DNA of 59,845 nucleotides from a virus (IMGVR_UViG_3300034375_009050:1-59845), one strand, 5' to 3'. Positions 40,691 to 50,233 are shown, numbered from the stretch's first letter. Translations and numbers: made by a program. Notes: generated from the sequence alone by a model not told the origin.

Positions 40691-43438
40691 ATGAATGTTA
40701 ATCTAATTAACTATAGTACACAAAAAGGTCTAATATTAGAAAAAATAGAAGAAAAAGATTCTATCGTAAAAAAAACATTACTTGATTTAGGTGGTATAAT
40801 AGATGGGACTTTTACTTTCGGTACTGGTATCACAGCTATGTTACCCGCAGTTAAGCAACTAATGTCTGGTTCAACACCTCAACTAACAGAACAAGATATA
40901 ATTATTTTATATATTACCGCTATGTGGATATTAGTTGGTAAACATAAAGAAAAAGTAACTAAATTACTTGAAATTATAAAAGAAAAAGGATTAACCGAAT
41001 CATTAAATACAGTTTTTAATTTTTTAGAATCTTTAGAAGATGTAGTTTTAAAAATTGGTAAATCATTAGGTTATACAGCAAATTCATTAACTGATATAGT
41101 CGCATTTACTTTTCTTGCATTTCCAATATTAGACGGCATTTTATTTTTAATGAATCAAGGTTTTATAGATTATGGTTCACCAACTGGTTACTTAAAGAGT
41201 ATTTTATTTGGTGTGGGTATATTAGGATTTAAAAACATTTTTAATCATATTATAAAAAAATTAGGTGGTAAATTAGAAAAGCTGGATGAAACTAATTATC
41301 TGAATGAAGGTGTTGAATTTTATGATGAAACATTATTAATGGTCAATGATGTGATGTCTATAGTTAAAAGTACTATGACGGACAAAAATGAAAAAACATA
41401 TTATTTACCAGAAGATTTAAGAAATGAAGAATTAATATATGATATAGAAAATTATATTTTTACAATAGAATTAACTATATCTAGAGATGAAACTATTGAG
41501 GATGAATTTAATATCGAAGCTTACTATGTTGATGGTGAGGATACAATAGAAATATATCTAACAATAAACCCTTTATTCGAACCTGAAAGTTACGAACATA
41601 TAGAAAATTATTTAGCTGAATATATAAGACATGAAATTAGACATGCTGAACAAGAAGTTATGGGTGTTAAACCAAAAAAAAGAGACAATAAGTTAAGTGG
41701 TTTAGAATATTATACTCAACCACATGAGATAGACGCTCAAACCTCTGGTTTAAATATTAGAAGAATAAAACAAAATCGTTCTTTTGAAGAGGTTGTTCGT
41801 AATTCTATAGAGAATAGTAAAAAAAGATATGGATTAAGTGATGAAGAAGGTGAAGAACTTTACGACATACTATTAAACGATATTATTGAAAGATATGGTA
41901 AAGAGTCTCTACAAGAAGTAAATTTATATGAACAAACAGAGCCTTCAAAAGAAATACCCAAAAAAATAGTTTTGGATAATGAAAAATATAAAATATATGT
42001 ACCACTTAAAACATCAGACATATGTAATATACCAAACACCAAGTATTGTTATACAAACACAACCATAAAAAATCAAGCATCTAATGGAACACCTTATATA
42101 ATTGAATTCAAAAAATCTGAAGCTAAAGATAATGACAATTTATTAGTTATAGATAGTGGGAAAATACCTTTTTTAAGAGAACCAAAATCAACTAAACTAG
42201 CTTACGATATTAATGGTTATCCAGTTAACATTTTAAAATCATTAAGTCAAGAAAAAGAACTTCAAGATTTTTTTCATTTAAATTATTCATTAAAAGATAG
42301 AATAAAATACAATGTTGATTTTGATGAATCCGATATGTTAAAAGGAAAAAACCATAGTAAATTAGGTGAACTTTTATATTACATTAATAATAATAAAAAA
42401 GATTCTAAGGAACTAATTGATTTTTTTGGTTCTTTTGATGAATTTAATTCGCGTTATCATAGTTGGGCTGATGAAAATGAAATAGAATTAGTACCTAATG
42501 GTATTAATGTTTTTCTAAGTGAAGATGATTTTAAATACAATGTCTTAGGTTTAAGTAATGACGATAACTATTATTATAATTTAATTATGGGTAATTACCA
42601 TGATTCACCTTATGACGAATTACCTGATGATGAATTGGATTATGCATCTTGTTGGTTTAATAATGAACAACGAGTTAAATTAATTGAAATTATGAATGTG
42701 ATGCAAGGTACTGATATTCCTTTGAACAGACCATGTCATCAGTTTAATGATGGTGAAATAAATGACTTTTTCAATTTATATTTTCCGAATGAATGGGATA
42801 GATATGGTTCTGATATGTTATATACTTTAGGTTACGGTATAGCTAAAAATAGAGTTGATAAATTAAAAAAAGAGTTTGATGATGAAGTAATTTTTGATTA
42901 TGAAGAAGTTTCAAATGATGTGGTAATGATTCATATTGGATGGCAATCTTTACTTTACTTAGTCACAAATTATTTAGATGAAGATAGTACTTTAGATGAT
43001 TTATTTAATCAACCGATTAGTGAAATTGGTTTTGGTTTAAGTGAAGCTTATTATGATGAATATGGTTGGGGTGAGGAAACTGAAAATGAGATACGTCAAA
43101 CTATAGATAAGTTACTAGAAACTATCGATGAAAATGAAAATATATCTGATAGAAGAGAATTTGTAGATAAATTTACTAAATTTATCAAAGATGAAGGTTT
43201 TACCAAACCATCATACGGTAATTATATTTTTAGTAAAGAAACACCAATAGAAGGTAATGATGGTAAAAATTATAAAAGAACTATAGTAGTAGATAAATTA
43301 ATTCCTTCTGAAGAAAAAATTGATTTTACAATAACTATTAGTGGACCTCTTAAATATGATAGAGAAAGTTATGTGTTACCTTTCGAAGATTTTGTTACGA
43401 AAGTTAAAAGTCTTTCTTTATTTGAAATTCCTCAGTAG
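40691..43438 (+). CDS. Large multidomain membrane protein with HExxH metalloprotease
   Basis: 915 aa. Leader MNVNLINYSTQKGLILEKIEE. Hydrophobic segments occur at about 35-60, 68-85, 132-160 and 165-180. A junction YLNEGVEFYDE (near 203) precedes an acidic beta-rich domain and a HEIRHAEQE motif (His314, Glu315, His318) with downstream acidic residues (PHEIDAQ), a probable zinc peptidase. A second junction SLQEVNLYEQTEPSKE (near 410) precedes a domain with TKYCYTNTTIKNQASNGTPYIIEF, similar to the WCTA domain of the LRR protein at 48830. The rest (570-915) is acidic and unrecognised. The junctions look like internal leader/processing motifs. Confidence 0.7.
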   Translation: MNVNLINYSTQKGLILEKIEEKDSIVKKTLLDLGGIIDGTFTFGTGITAMLPAVKQLMSGSTPQLTEQDIIILYITAMWILVGKHKEKVTKLLEIIKEKGLTESLNTVFNFLESLEDVVLKIGKSLGYTANSLTDIVAFTFLAFPILDGILFLMNQGFIDYGSPTGYLKSILFGVGILGFKNIFNHIIKKLGGKLEKLDETNYLNEGVEFYDETLLMVNDVMSIVKSTMTDKNEKTYYLPEDLRNEELIYDIENYIFTIELTISRDETIEDEFNIEAYYVDGEDTIEIYLTINPLFEPESYEHIENYLAEYIRHEIRHAEQEVMGVKPKKRDNKLSGLEYYTQPHEIDAQTSGLNIRRIKQNRSFEEVVRNSIENSKKRYGLSDEEGEELYDILLNDIIERYGKESLQEVNLYEQTEPSKEIPKKIVLDNEKYKIYVPLKTSDICNIPNTKYCYTNTTIKNQASNGTPYIIEFKKSEAKDNDNLLVIDSGKIPFLREPKSTKLAYDINGYPVNILKSLSQEKELQDFFHLNYSLKDRIKYNVDFDESDMLKGKNHSKLGELLYYINNNKKDSKELIDFFGSFDEFNSRYHSWADENEIELVPNGINVFLSEDDFKYNVLGLSNDDNYYYNLIMGNYHDSPYDELPDDELDYASCWFNNEQRVKLIEIMNVMQGTDIPLNRPCHQFNDGEINDFFNLYFPNEWDRYGSDMLYTLGYGIAKNRVDKLKKEFDDEVIFDYEEVSNDVVMIHIGWQSLLYLVTNYLDEDSTLDDLFNQPISEIGFGLSEAYYDEYGWGEETENEIRQTIDKLLETIDENENISDRREFVDKFTKFIKDEGFTKPSYGNYIFSKETPIEGNDGKNYKRTIVVDKLIPSEEKIDFTITISGPLKYDRESYVLPFEDFVTKVKSLSLFEIPQ

Positions 43439-43620
43439 TTCTCCCCATATTTTTTTTGTTTATAGGATGCCTTTTGTATTTCTTGTCTCCTTTCAACTGA
43501 AGGTTTGGTGTATTCTCTTCTATCCATACATTGTTTAATTAGTTGGGTTTGAATAACTTTTTTTCTCAGTTCTTTAATCGCTCTTTCTAAATTATTTTTT
43601 TTTACTTCTACTTTTAACAT
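43432..43620 (-). CDS. rpsU: Ribosomal protein bS21 homologue
   Basis: 62 aa. MLKVEVKKNNLERAIKELRKKV followed by RREYTKPSVERRQEIQKASYKQKK matches bS21: N-terminal strand, helix, the RRxxYxKPSxxRR turn and the basic C-terminal helix. bS21 binds the small-subunit platform next to the anti-Shine-Dalgarno region. In Bacteroidota bS21 helps occlude that sequence. A phage copy could exchange into host ribosomes and change mRNA preference. Convergent with the 915-aa gene (7-bp overlap). Confidence 0.85.
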   Translation of the reverse strand: MLKVEVKKNNLERAIKELRKKVIQTQLIKQCMDRREYTKPSVERRQEIQKASYKQKKYGENY

Positions 43621-43629
43621 ATATTTTTA

Positions 43630-43848
43630 TTATTTTAACCAGTTATCTAATTCATTTTGTGTAGGTATATTTAAAATTTTTTCACATTTTTTACAAGTCC
43701 ACATTGCTTTTGAAGTACTACCTTTATATTCAAAAATAAATTTAATGTGTTTGTCTTCATGTTCACATTCTTTTTGAATTTCTTCAATCTGTTTTACAAT
43801 TTCTTCTTTTTGTGAAACCAAGTCTTGTACTTTTTTTATATTTTCCAT
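43630..43848 (-). CDS. Small coiled-coil zinc-finger protein
   Basis: 72 aa. The N-terminal half is helical (KVQDLVSQKEEIVKQIEEIQKE); CEHEDKH and CKKC at about 28-34 and 53-56 form a likely zinc site. Follows bS21 in the opposite order by 9 bp, same strand. Confidence 0.55.
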   Translation of the reverse strand: MENIKKVQDLVSQKEEIVKQIEEIQKECEHEDKHIKFIFEYKGSTSKAMWTCKKCEKILNIPTQNELDNWLK

Positions 43849-43861
43849 TTTAAATTAATTT

Positions 43862-44038
43862 TTAAACATCGAACCCATCTTTACGTGCATATTTTTTCAT
43901 TTCTACACTAACTTCTTCCCATAGATTATTTAATTCTTTTAAATATTTTTCTATAGATTTTTCATCTTTTTCAGACTGTGAGATTCTTAGTTTATCTATA
44001 ACTTTTTCTATTTTTTTATTTAGTAGTTCTTGTGCCAT
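43862..44038 (-). CDS. Small helical protein
   Basis: 58 aa, MAQELLNKKIEKVIDKL... through KYARKDGFDV, helical and charged. It starts within the TAATG overlap with the upstream gene, the junction type used elsewhere here. Confidence 0.55.
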   Translation of the reverse strand: MAQELLNKKIEKVIDKLRISQSEKDEKSIEKYLKELNNLWEEVSVEMKKYARKDGFDV

Positions 44039-44238
44039 TATGTAATTATTGAAAATCCTGAATTATGTAAAACATTTTTAATTTTATGTTTTGTAGCTAA
44101 ATTACTAGCTAATATATTACGTTCTTCTTTATTTTTAGCTATTATACTTTCTAATGGGTGACCCGTAAAGTCAATTAAATTAATTAAATATTTTATTTTG
44201 TTATTTGATTCTTTAAATTTATGTGTAATTATTTTCAT
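44038..44238 (-). CDS. Small unknown protein
   Basis: 66 aa (MKIITHKFKESNNKIKYLINLID...), alpha/beta, no family recognised. Stop overlaps the next start (TAATG). Confidence 0.5.
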   Translation of the reverse strand: MKIITHKFKESNNKIKYLINLIDFTGHPLESIIAKNKEERNILASNLATKHKIKNVLHNSGFSIIT

Positions 44239-44272
44239 ATTCTATTTTTATAGAAATATATGAAATTAAAAA

Positions 44273-45391
44273 TTAATCGTAAATGTGTTCGTCAAAATAT
44301 TCATTATAATAATCCAACACATCATCGTCTGGTGCATCAACATAGGGACAATTTACACCTACTTCTCTTCTGTAAATATTAATAAAATTACCACTATAGA
44401 TATCTGTGTTATATAAAGCCATATCTATAAATAAATTATAAACTAAATTAGTGACATCATATATTTCAGCATCAACAGTTTTTTTTAAATTTTTATAAAA
44501 ACTATCTACTTTTTCAACTGATGTCCTAGATACTGTGATATTATCTATAGGTTTACCAAACGCTTCTTCTATCTCATTGTTGTATTCTCTTATATATTCT
44601 TTATTAAGTGCAGTCTTATAAGCTTTTAAGTAACTTTTCTCTAAAAATTTAGTAAGTTGTTTTAGTTCATCCGCACAACCAAGAAGTACTGTGAAATTAT
44701 ATCTATCTGTATTAGTATCTAAGAAATAATTAAATCTATTAATGTCAACATAAAATTCATCTTCACCAATATTATCTTCTTCTACCCAATTTTCGAATTC
44801 TTCTCTAAAACAAGTTAAAGTTTCAAATTTTTCTAATACAGTTTTTACAAGTTTTTCATAATTTTTTTCTGATAATGAATCAACTAAATATTCTAAATCA
44901 GGTACCCACATATCATTCTCCCAATTATTCACTATTCCATCGTTAAAAACCATCTCTGCAATTTTTTTACAATTTTCCCCCATATAATACTTTTTTTCAT
45001 CAAATAGTTCTACTTTGTCTTCATTAGTTAAAGTTAAATATATTCTACCTTCTTTAGTTATTTTTAGATTATCAACATCACCAATCATATCATTTAATAC
45101 ATACTTATATAAGATTGTCTTGTCTATTGATTTATTTAGAATATTCTTACTACCTAATGCATTGATAATATGATATCTATTACTTGGATATATCCAATTA
45201 CGGTATATGTTATCTAAAAATTGTACACCTAAACCTAATTTTTCTAATTGTAGGTAAAGTGTATGCATGTCACCGAATAATTTTATATAATCACTAATTT
45301 CTTCATATCCCCTACTATTAATCATTTTAATAGCCCATTCGGGAATTGTTTTTTCCTCTATAATAGTGTTTATAGTTTTAATCAAGTTCAT
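44273..45391 (-). CDS. Unknown protein with capsid-targeting-like leader
   Basis: 372 aa, acidic, helical, no domain recognised. Leader MNLIKTINTIIEEK carries I-I-E. TATTTATT lies 3 nt upstream. Likely late and virion-associated by leader and promoter. Confidence 0.65.
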   Translation of the reverse strand: MNLIKTINTIIEEKTIPEWAIKMINSRGYEEISDYIKLFGDMHTLYLQLEKLGLGVQFLDNIYRNWIYPSNRYHIINALGSKNILNKSIDKTILYKYVLNDMIGDVDNLKITKEGRIYLTLTNEDKVELFDEKKYYMGENCKKIAEMVFNDGIVNNWENDMWVPDLEYLVDSLSEKNYEKLVKTVLEKFETLTCFREEFENWVEEDNIGEDEFYVDINRFNYFLDTNTDRYNFTVLLGCADELKQLTKFLEKSYLKAYKTALNKEYIREYNNEIEEAFGKPIDNITVSRTSVEKVDSFYKNLKKTVDAEIYDVTNLVYNLFIDMALYNTDIYSGNFINIYRREVGVNCPYVDAPDDDVLDYYNEYFDEHIYD

Positions 45392-45394
45392 AAC

Positions 45395-45402
45395 AATAAA
45401 TA
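45395..45402 (-). promoter_or_regulatory. TATTTATT element (late-promoter variant)
   Basis: Minus-strand, 3 nt before the ATG at 45391. Confidence 0.45.
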
Positions 45403-45415
45403 GATTAATATAAAC

Positions 45416-45440
45416 AAAAAAGGAGGATTTACTCCTCCTT
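45416..45440 (-). terminator. Rho-independent terminator overlapping CDS end
   Basis: AAGGAGGA/TCCTCCTT (8 bp) followed by U-rich sequence on the minus strand. The stop codon of the 44-aa gene lies in the loop. Confidence 0.8.
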
Positions 45441-45563
45441 AATTAATTTTTCATTTTTGTCTAACTGTTCTTGAATTTTAGACCTAATCATTTTTTGCAT
45501 GTCATCTAAAAACTTTTTAGGGTCTTTATCCTTTGACTTATTACTTTTACATCCACAACCCAT
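45429..45563 (-). CDS. Small MGCGC protein
   Basis: 44 aa: MGCGCKSNKSKDKD then a helix (PKKFLDDMQKMIRSKIQEQL). The N-terminal Cys-rich patch may bind metal. Its stop lies inside the terminator loop. No family recognised. Confidence 0.5.
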   Translation of the reverse strand: MGCGCKSNKSKDKDPKKFLDDMQKMIRSKIQEQLDKNEKLIKEE

Positions 45564-45565
45564 AA

Positions 45566-45781
45566 TTATTTAATGAATTTGTCAAACCTACCGTTTTTAA
45601 CTTCATTAACTAAAAGTTCAAACTGTTCTTTAGTGAATGTGGTGAATCCTTCTTCCTTTCCACCAATAATAACATCATCACGGTCTAAATGAATGTCAAC
45701 AGCTGGACATTTACAACTTCCTTTACCACATAATGTGATTTCTAATGAATTTTTTGTTTCTTTAATTGGTAATTCGTTCAT
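45566..45781 (-). CDS. Small unknown protein
   Basis: 71 aa, beta-rich with GKGSCKCPAVDIHLDRDDVIIGG. No family recognised; two Cys may bind metal. The 188-bp gap upstream separates it from the virion appendage block. Confidence 0.55.
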   Translation of the reverse strand: MNELPIKETKNSLEITLCGKGSCKCPAVDIHLDRDDVIIGGKEEGFTTFTKEQFELLVNEVKNGRFDKFIK

Positions 45782-45866
45782 AATTTATTTTTTTATTTAG
45801 TTATTTTATTATAATATATAAATATTACGACTTTTTTATTAATTGTAAATTAATGTCTATTAAAAG

Positions 45867-45874
45867 TATTTATA
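45867..45874 (+). promoter_or_regulatory. TATTTATA element
   Basis: Plus-strand exact motif, 95 nt before the appendage gene at 45970; a longer leader than other copies, so less certain. Confidence 0.3.
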
Positions 45875-45969
45875 AATAAAACTAAATTGTGTTCTTAATT
45901 GAAAATATATTTTACCTGCAAGTATTTTTCATGTAATGGTATATAGTAAATTAAGTTAATGGTATATAT

Positions 45970-47097
45970 ATGTCTGAATTTTTTGATAAATATTTTGCTT
46001 GTAATGGTCCCTGTGAAGAAATTAATAGATTAATTTCAGCTCCAAACCCTTTTTCTGCTTTAACACAACAGGTTATAAATTGTTTACCAGAACCAGCACC
46101 ATTTCCTTGTGAATTGATATCATACTGTCTAACGGGAATTAGTGGTTCGGATATCTATGTAACAGGATTCACATATAATAACGCTAATACATTTACATTA
46201 TTTAGAAACGATGGAGTTGATTTATCAACCACCATAAATACAATGTCTGGTTTAACTGTCACTGGTAATACTTATTTACTTAACGTTACAGGTACATCAT
46301 TTTATACAGATTATATTGATTTTAACAATAATTTATCACCATTACCTAGTGACTTAGAAGGTAGAATGTATTGGGACGAAGATAACGGTACAGTGACATT
46401 AGGAATGCACGGAGGACAAGTTCTCCAACAAATAGGTTTAGAACAATATTACTATGTAAAAAATCAAAGTGGTACCACAATAGAAAATGGTAAAGTTGTT
46501 AGAGCTGCAGGTACTTTAGGTGCTTCAGGTAGAATATTAGGTGAATATATGATTGCGGATGGTACTATACCAGCTAAATATACTTTAGGTATTACAACTG
46601 AAGATATTATTAATGGTGATGATGGGTATGTTACTGAATTTGGTTTAGTAAGGGGTATTGACACCACAGGAACATTATATGGTGAGAGTTGGAGTGGTGG
46701 TACGATTCTATATGTTTCACCAACAGTTCCAGGTGGTTTAACTAAAGAAGAACCACAAGCTCCCGATTTAAAAATAGAAATGGCAATTGTAATTGATGCC
46801 AAAAATAATGGTTCTATTTTTGTTAGACCTAACAGATATCCTTACATATATGATTTACAACAAGTAAATTATTCAGCAGGAACTGAAAATAATTTAGATA
46901 TTCTACAATGGAATAGTTCTAACCTAACTTGGGATAAAACTAACACCCCTTCGTTCAATAGTTTAACTGTTAATGGTACAATATCCGCTACAACATTAGA
47001 TGCTACATATATATTAAGTGGTGGTACTAATTTATCAACATTAATAGAAAGTATTGACCAATTGCAAATAGTCTTAAATTCACAGGTATTTAGTTAA
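45970..47097 (+). CDS. Virion appendage/tail-fibre protein
   Basis: 375 aa, rich in Gly, Thr, Asn and beta strand. The middle (about 135-190) has MYWDEDNGTVTLGMHGGQVLQQIG followed by YYYVKNQSGTTIENGKVVRAAGT, a module frequent in phage fibre and appendage proteins. The C-terminal repeats (NSLTVNGTISATTL) resemble fibre shaft repeats. Heads a four-gene plus-strand block of virion surface genes. Confidence 0.75.
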   Translation: MSEFFDKYFACNGPCEEINRLISAPNPFSALTQQVINCLPEPAPFPCELISYCLTGISGSDIYVTGFTYNNANTFTLFRNDGVDLSTTINTMSGLTVTGNTYLLNVTGTSFYTDYIDFNNNLSPLPSDLEGRMYWDEDNGTVTLGMHGGQVLQQIGLEQYYYVKNQSGTTIENGKVVRAAGTLGASGRILGEYMIADGTIPAKYTLGITTEDIINGDDGYVTEFGLVRGIDTTGTLYGESWSGGTILYVSPTVPGGLTKEEPQAPDLKIEMAIVIDAKNNGSIFVRPNRYPYIYDLQQVNYSAGTENNLDILQWNSSNLTWDKTNTPSFNSLTVNGTISATTLDATYILSGGTNLSTLIESIDQLQIVLNSQVFS

Positions 47098-47108
47098 AAA
47101 AGAAAAAT

Positions 47109-47471
47109 ATGGGAACAATTAGTAAAGAAATATTAAGTGGGAGTCTTCAGGGTAAGCCAATCCAAATCACAGCAACTGGTTCAACTGGAACTACTATTCA
47201 TACAACATTAGCGTCATCAACCATAATAGATGAAGTGTGGTTATACGCTACAAATAGTTCTGCAAGTGATGTGGAATTGACAATTGAATATGGGGCAACT
47301 GGTTCACCATATGAAATATCAGCAGATATACCTACAAAATCAGGATTAAGTTTAATTTTAGCAGGAACAATATTAACTGGAGATGGTTCTACAGGTTCAA
47401 CAATAACCTCATACGCAGCATCCCCCAATTCAGTTAATTTAATAGGTTATGTAAATAGAATAACACCATGA
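47109..47471 (+). CDS. Small virion protein (beta-sandwich, appendage-like)
   Basis: 120 aa, Gly/Ser/Thr-rich (QITATGSTGTTIHTTLASSTIIDEVWLYATNSS). Similar compact proteins decorate heads or connect fibres in tailed phages. Overlaps the next gene by 4 bp. Confidence 0.6.
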   Translation: MGTISKEILSGSLQGKPIQITATGSTGTTIHTTLASSTIIDEVWLYATNSSASDVELTIEYGATGSPYEISADIPTKSGLSLILAGTILTGDGSTGSTITSYAASPNSVNLIGYVNRITP

Positions 47472-48130
47472 GTAATAATAAATTTGGTTTAAGAACGAGA
47501 CTTGGTTTAATTAAAGAAATATCACAAGCAACCCAATCAGGTTCATCACCAGTATCTCCTAAAGGTGCAATGCCCATACAAAGTGGACAAATTACAAGTT
47601 ATGCGACTAATGATGATGGTGACTTACAACGTGGTAGATTAATAGATTTTTTTACTTTACCCTATAATAACGGATTCAGTAATACAAATAGATTTACGGA
47701 TGAATTAGGTACTCAAACATTTGCAAATAACATCGTAATAGATTGGTCTACTTGGGATGGTGGAACAGATGTATTAGGATATATTTTGAGTTTAAACAGT
47801 GATTCAAATAATACCACCCAAAATTGGGCAACGTGGATAAGTGGTCAACCTTATACTACTGATGGCTTTGGAGATTGGTATGTAGTAAATGTAGCCGAGT
47901 TAAATACTTTACTGAATTGGAGTTATACAACTGGTTTGAATGGGACCCCATTTAATAACCCAACTGGTGGAGCTGGAAACTTTTGGACATCAACAACATA
48001 TGCAGGTAATACTCTTAATGCATTTTATAAAAACAGAAATAACTGGGAGATAAGACAAGCAGCTAAAACTACTTTACTCAATTCAATGTGGGTAAGAACA
48101 TTTACTTGGAATGGTAGTTCATTAACTTAA
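47468..48130 (+). CDS. Appendage protein with DUF1566/Lcl-like C-terminal domain
   Basis: 220 aa. The C-terminal region has DWYVVNVAELNTLLNWSYTTG, GAGNFWTSTTYAGNT and SMWVRTFTWNGSSL, the W-rich pattern of DUF1566/Lcl domains, which resemble C-type lectins and appear at fibre tips. A candidate receptor-binding protein. No neighbouring reverse transcriptase or template repeat was seen, so diversity-generating retroelement activity is not supported. Confidence 0.65.
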   Translation: MSNNKFGLRTRLGLIKEISQATQSGSSPVSPKGAMPIQSGQITSYATNDDGDLQRGRLIDFFTLPYNNGFSNTNRFTDELGTQTFANNIVIDWSTWDGGTDVLGYILSLNSDSNNTTQNWATWISGQPYTTDGFGDWYVVNVAELNTLLNWSYTTGLNGTPFNNPTGGAGNFWTSTTYAGNTLNAFYKNRNNWEIRQAAKTTLLNSMWVRTFTWNGSSLT

Positions 48131-48145
48131 AATAAATATAAAAAT

Positions 48146-48391
48146 ATGGCAACTTATAGATTCGAACAATTTAATTTAGATATAGTAAACCCAACTCTAT
48201 TAGTAGATGAAGATACTATACACTTACAAGTATCTCAAAATACTATTAGTGTAAATATAGTATTAGAAACTCCTACAACTAGATTTGGTGTATTATTAGA
48301 AAATATTCCAGTTGAGAATTTAAACTATGAGGGATATGAAAATCTAATATCTAGAGTAAATGAAAGACTAAGAGATTTTGAAGTGGTTTAA
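48146..48391 (+). CDS. Small virion-block protein
   Basis: 81 aa, beta-rich (MATYRFEQFNLDIVNPTLLVDED...), no domain recognised. Last gene of the appendage block. Confidence 0.55.
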   Translation: MATYRFEQFNLDIVNPTLLVDEDTIHLQVSQNTISVNIVLETPTTRFGVLLENIPVENLNYEGYENLISRVNERLRDFEVV

Positions 48392-48430
48392 TAATAATTA
48401 AAGATGATAGTAATTTGTTCATATTTTAAA

Positions 48431-48754
48431 TTAATTTAACCCTACCATAAATCCTTTTATGTTTTGGAAAATTTTATTTTCCTCATCTAACAAACCTGCT
48501 GTTTTTGCGACATCCTTATGATGTTCTTTCAAATAATTTTCATATAGTTCTTTTAATATACCTAAAATTTGTTTTCGAGTTAACACTGGGTCACCAAAAT
48601 TACTAAAATTATCAATGGATGTCTCAGTTAATTTTAACATAAAACTTTCAAAGGTAACACCTGGTACTATAGACAACAATTCTTCTTTACTTTCTGGATT
48701 GTTATTAAAAAAATTTTGTATATTTTTACAATAAATTTCTACGTCTACATTCAT
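48431..48754 (-). CDS. Unknown protein
   Basis: 107 aa, helical (MNVDVEIYCKNIQNFFNNNPESKEE...). No family recognised. Convergent with the appendage block. Confidence 0.5.
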   Translation of the reverse strand: MNVDVEIYCKNIQNFFNNNPESKEELLSIVPGVTFESFMLKLTETSIDNFSNFGDPVLTRKQILGILKELYENYLKEHHKDVAKTAGLLDEENKIFQNIKGFMVGLN

Positions 48755-48829
48755 TATTTTTAAATATTTTAAGTGTTAAAATAATAATACGTTATTTTAT
48801 TTTAATTAACAACGATACGTAAAAAAAAA

Positions 48830-50185
48830 TTACATAACTGCAGTTAATTCACCACTATCAATTTTTTCTTTTAATCTAGGACCTAATTCTACTTTTGGAT
48901 TATTTCTAATATTCAATACTTGTAAATTATTTAAGTCAGCTATACTTTCTGGTAAACTTGTAAGTTCGGGATTATTAGGTATTGAAATAAAAGTTAAATT
49001 AGATAAATTACCTATTTCTTCTGGAATACTATTCAAAATACCTTCGATGTGTAAAATTTCTAAATTAGGGAAACTTAATATTTTTGGATGTAAGGGTTGA
49101 GATGCTACATCCATCCCATTAATTTTACCACTAACCTCAAAGTCAAATCTTTTTAAACTTTTTGGTAGTTTATCGAAAAATTCATCAAATCCATATAAAC
49201 TAATAAATTTAGATACTTTATCGTTAGGATAACTTACTTTTACTTCGTCACCATAATCTTTATTTAAAAATTTTGCAAACTCATCTTTAAAAAATTCTCT
49301 TAATTCACTTAATTCTCCTCCCACAGATAACAGTTTTTGTAAGTCAACACTCCTATCGTCTACATCCATAAATTGATTTGATGGAAAATGGAATTGGTAT
49401 TTTGGTCTTGGTTCACCTTCACCTTTTCCACCACTAGTTACAATATCATTCTTATCTCTAATCATATATAATGGCCCATCTTTGGAATATCTTTCATAGT
49501 AATTCCAATTAGATGAAGCTGTACACCATCTAGTTAAAGGTGCTCCAGCCATGTCACAACTAACTGCTTTTGTTTTAGGTACTACTACTTCCCATCTATC
49601 ACCATCATAAAGGTAATCAACTTCCTCACGTTTTCTTTTTTCTTTTTGTTCTGCTTTCGTAGTAGTAGCTTTTTCTAAAGAAAAATCTTTAGTTAGGTCA
49701 TATAGTTCATCTACTGAATTTATTTTATTAATATCTCTTTTTTGTAAATCAATTTGATTTTTAAATCTATCAAATTTAATTAAGTCTTCCGTAGTTTTAT
49801 ATAAATCTTCTAAAAATAAATCTTGTAACGCTTTTAATTTCTTTTGGTAATCTGAATTTTTATCTGGACTATAATCAAAATATTCTTGTGCTTTTTGTTG
49901 TAAACCTAACCACTGTTTTATAATCCATTGTGAATATTTACCAACCTTTTCTACGTTTAATTCATCTAAAACATTAGGGTCAATATTCTCATTATCACCT
50001 TCATATCTACTTAAAGGGTCAGCGATAACTAGTTTATCTAGTATTTCTTTGGGTATTTTAGGTGGTATAACTTTACCATTAGCTTTTTTCTTTGGTTTAG
50101 TATACCTATCCACTAAAACATCGTAACGTGACATTTCTTGTTCTAGTAACTCTCTTACTTCATTTAATAAATTTGTAAAACTCAT
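48830..50185 (-). CDS. Protein with WCTA-type domain and C-terminal leucine-rich repeats, leader-tagged
   Basis: 451 aa. Leader MSFTNLLNEVRELLEQEMSRYD (L-N-E, L-L-E). Residues 190-260 carry WEVVVPKTKAVSCDMAGAPLTRWCTASSNWNYYERYSKDGPLYMIRDK, a domain also seen in degenerate form in the 915-aa protein. Residues 330-440 are classical 23-residue LRRs (LPKSLKRFDF, FPNLEILHI, IPEEIGNLSNLTFISI, LPESIADLNNLQVLNI). It is distinct from the 20-residue LRR family at 156-2855. Function unknown; ADP-ribosyltransferase or binding roles are not shown. Confidence 0.65.
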   Translation of the reverse strand: MSFTNLLNEVRELLEQEMSRYDVLVDRYTKPKKKANGKVIPPKIPKEILDKLVIADPLSRYEGDNENIDPNVLDELNVEKVGKYSQWIIKQWLGLQQKAQEYFDYSPDKNSDYQKKLKALQDLFLEDLYKTTEDLIKFDRFKNQIDLQKRDINKINSVDELYDLTKDFSLEKATTTKAEQKEKRKREEVDYLYDGDRWEVVVPKTKAVSCDMAGAPLTRWCTASSNWNYYERYSKDGPLYMIRDKNDIVTSGGKGEGEPRPKYQFHFPSNQFMDVDDRSVDLQKLLSVGGELSELREFFKDEFAKFLNKDYGDEVKVSYPNDKVSKFISLYGFDEFFDKLPKSLKRFDFEVSGKINGMDVASQPLHPKILSFPNLEILHIEGILNSIPEEIGNLSNLTFISIPNNPELTSLPESIADLNNLQVLNIRNNPKVELGPRLKEKIDSGELTAVM

Positions 50186-50205
50186 TTTTAAATCTTTTAT
50201 TTAAT

Positions 50206-50213
50206 TATAAATA
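50206..50213 (-). promoter_or_regulatory. TATTTATA element (candidate late promoter)
   Basis: Minus-strand exact motif, 20 nt before the ATG at 50185. Confidence 0.45.
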
Positions 50214-50233
50214 TTCTATTTATATAATAAATA

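Noticed and set aside
47468-48130. Diversity-generating retroelement target (DUF1566-like fibre tip)
   Set aside because: No reverse transcriptase, template repeat or adenine-biased variable region is visible in the window.
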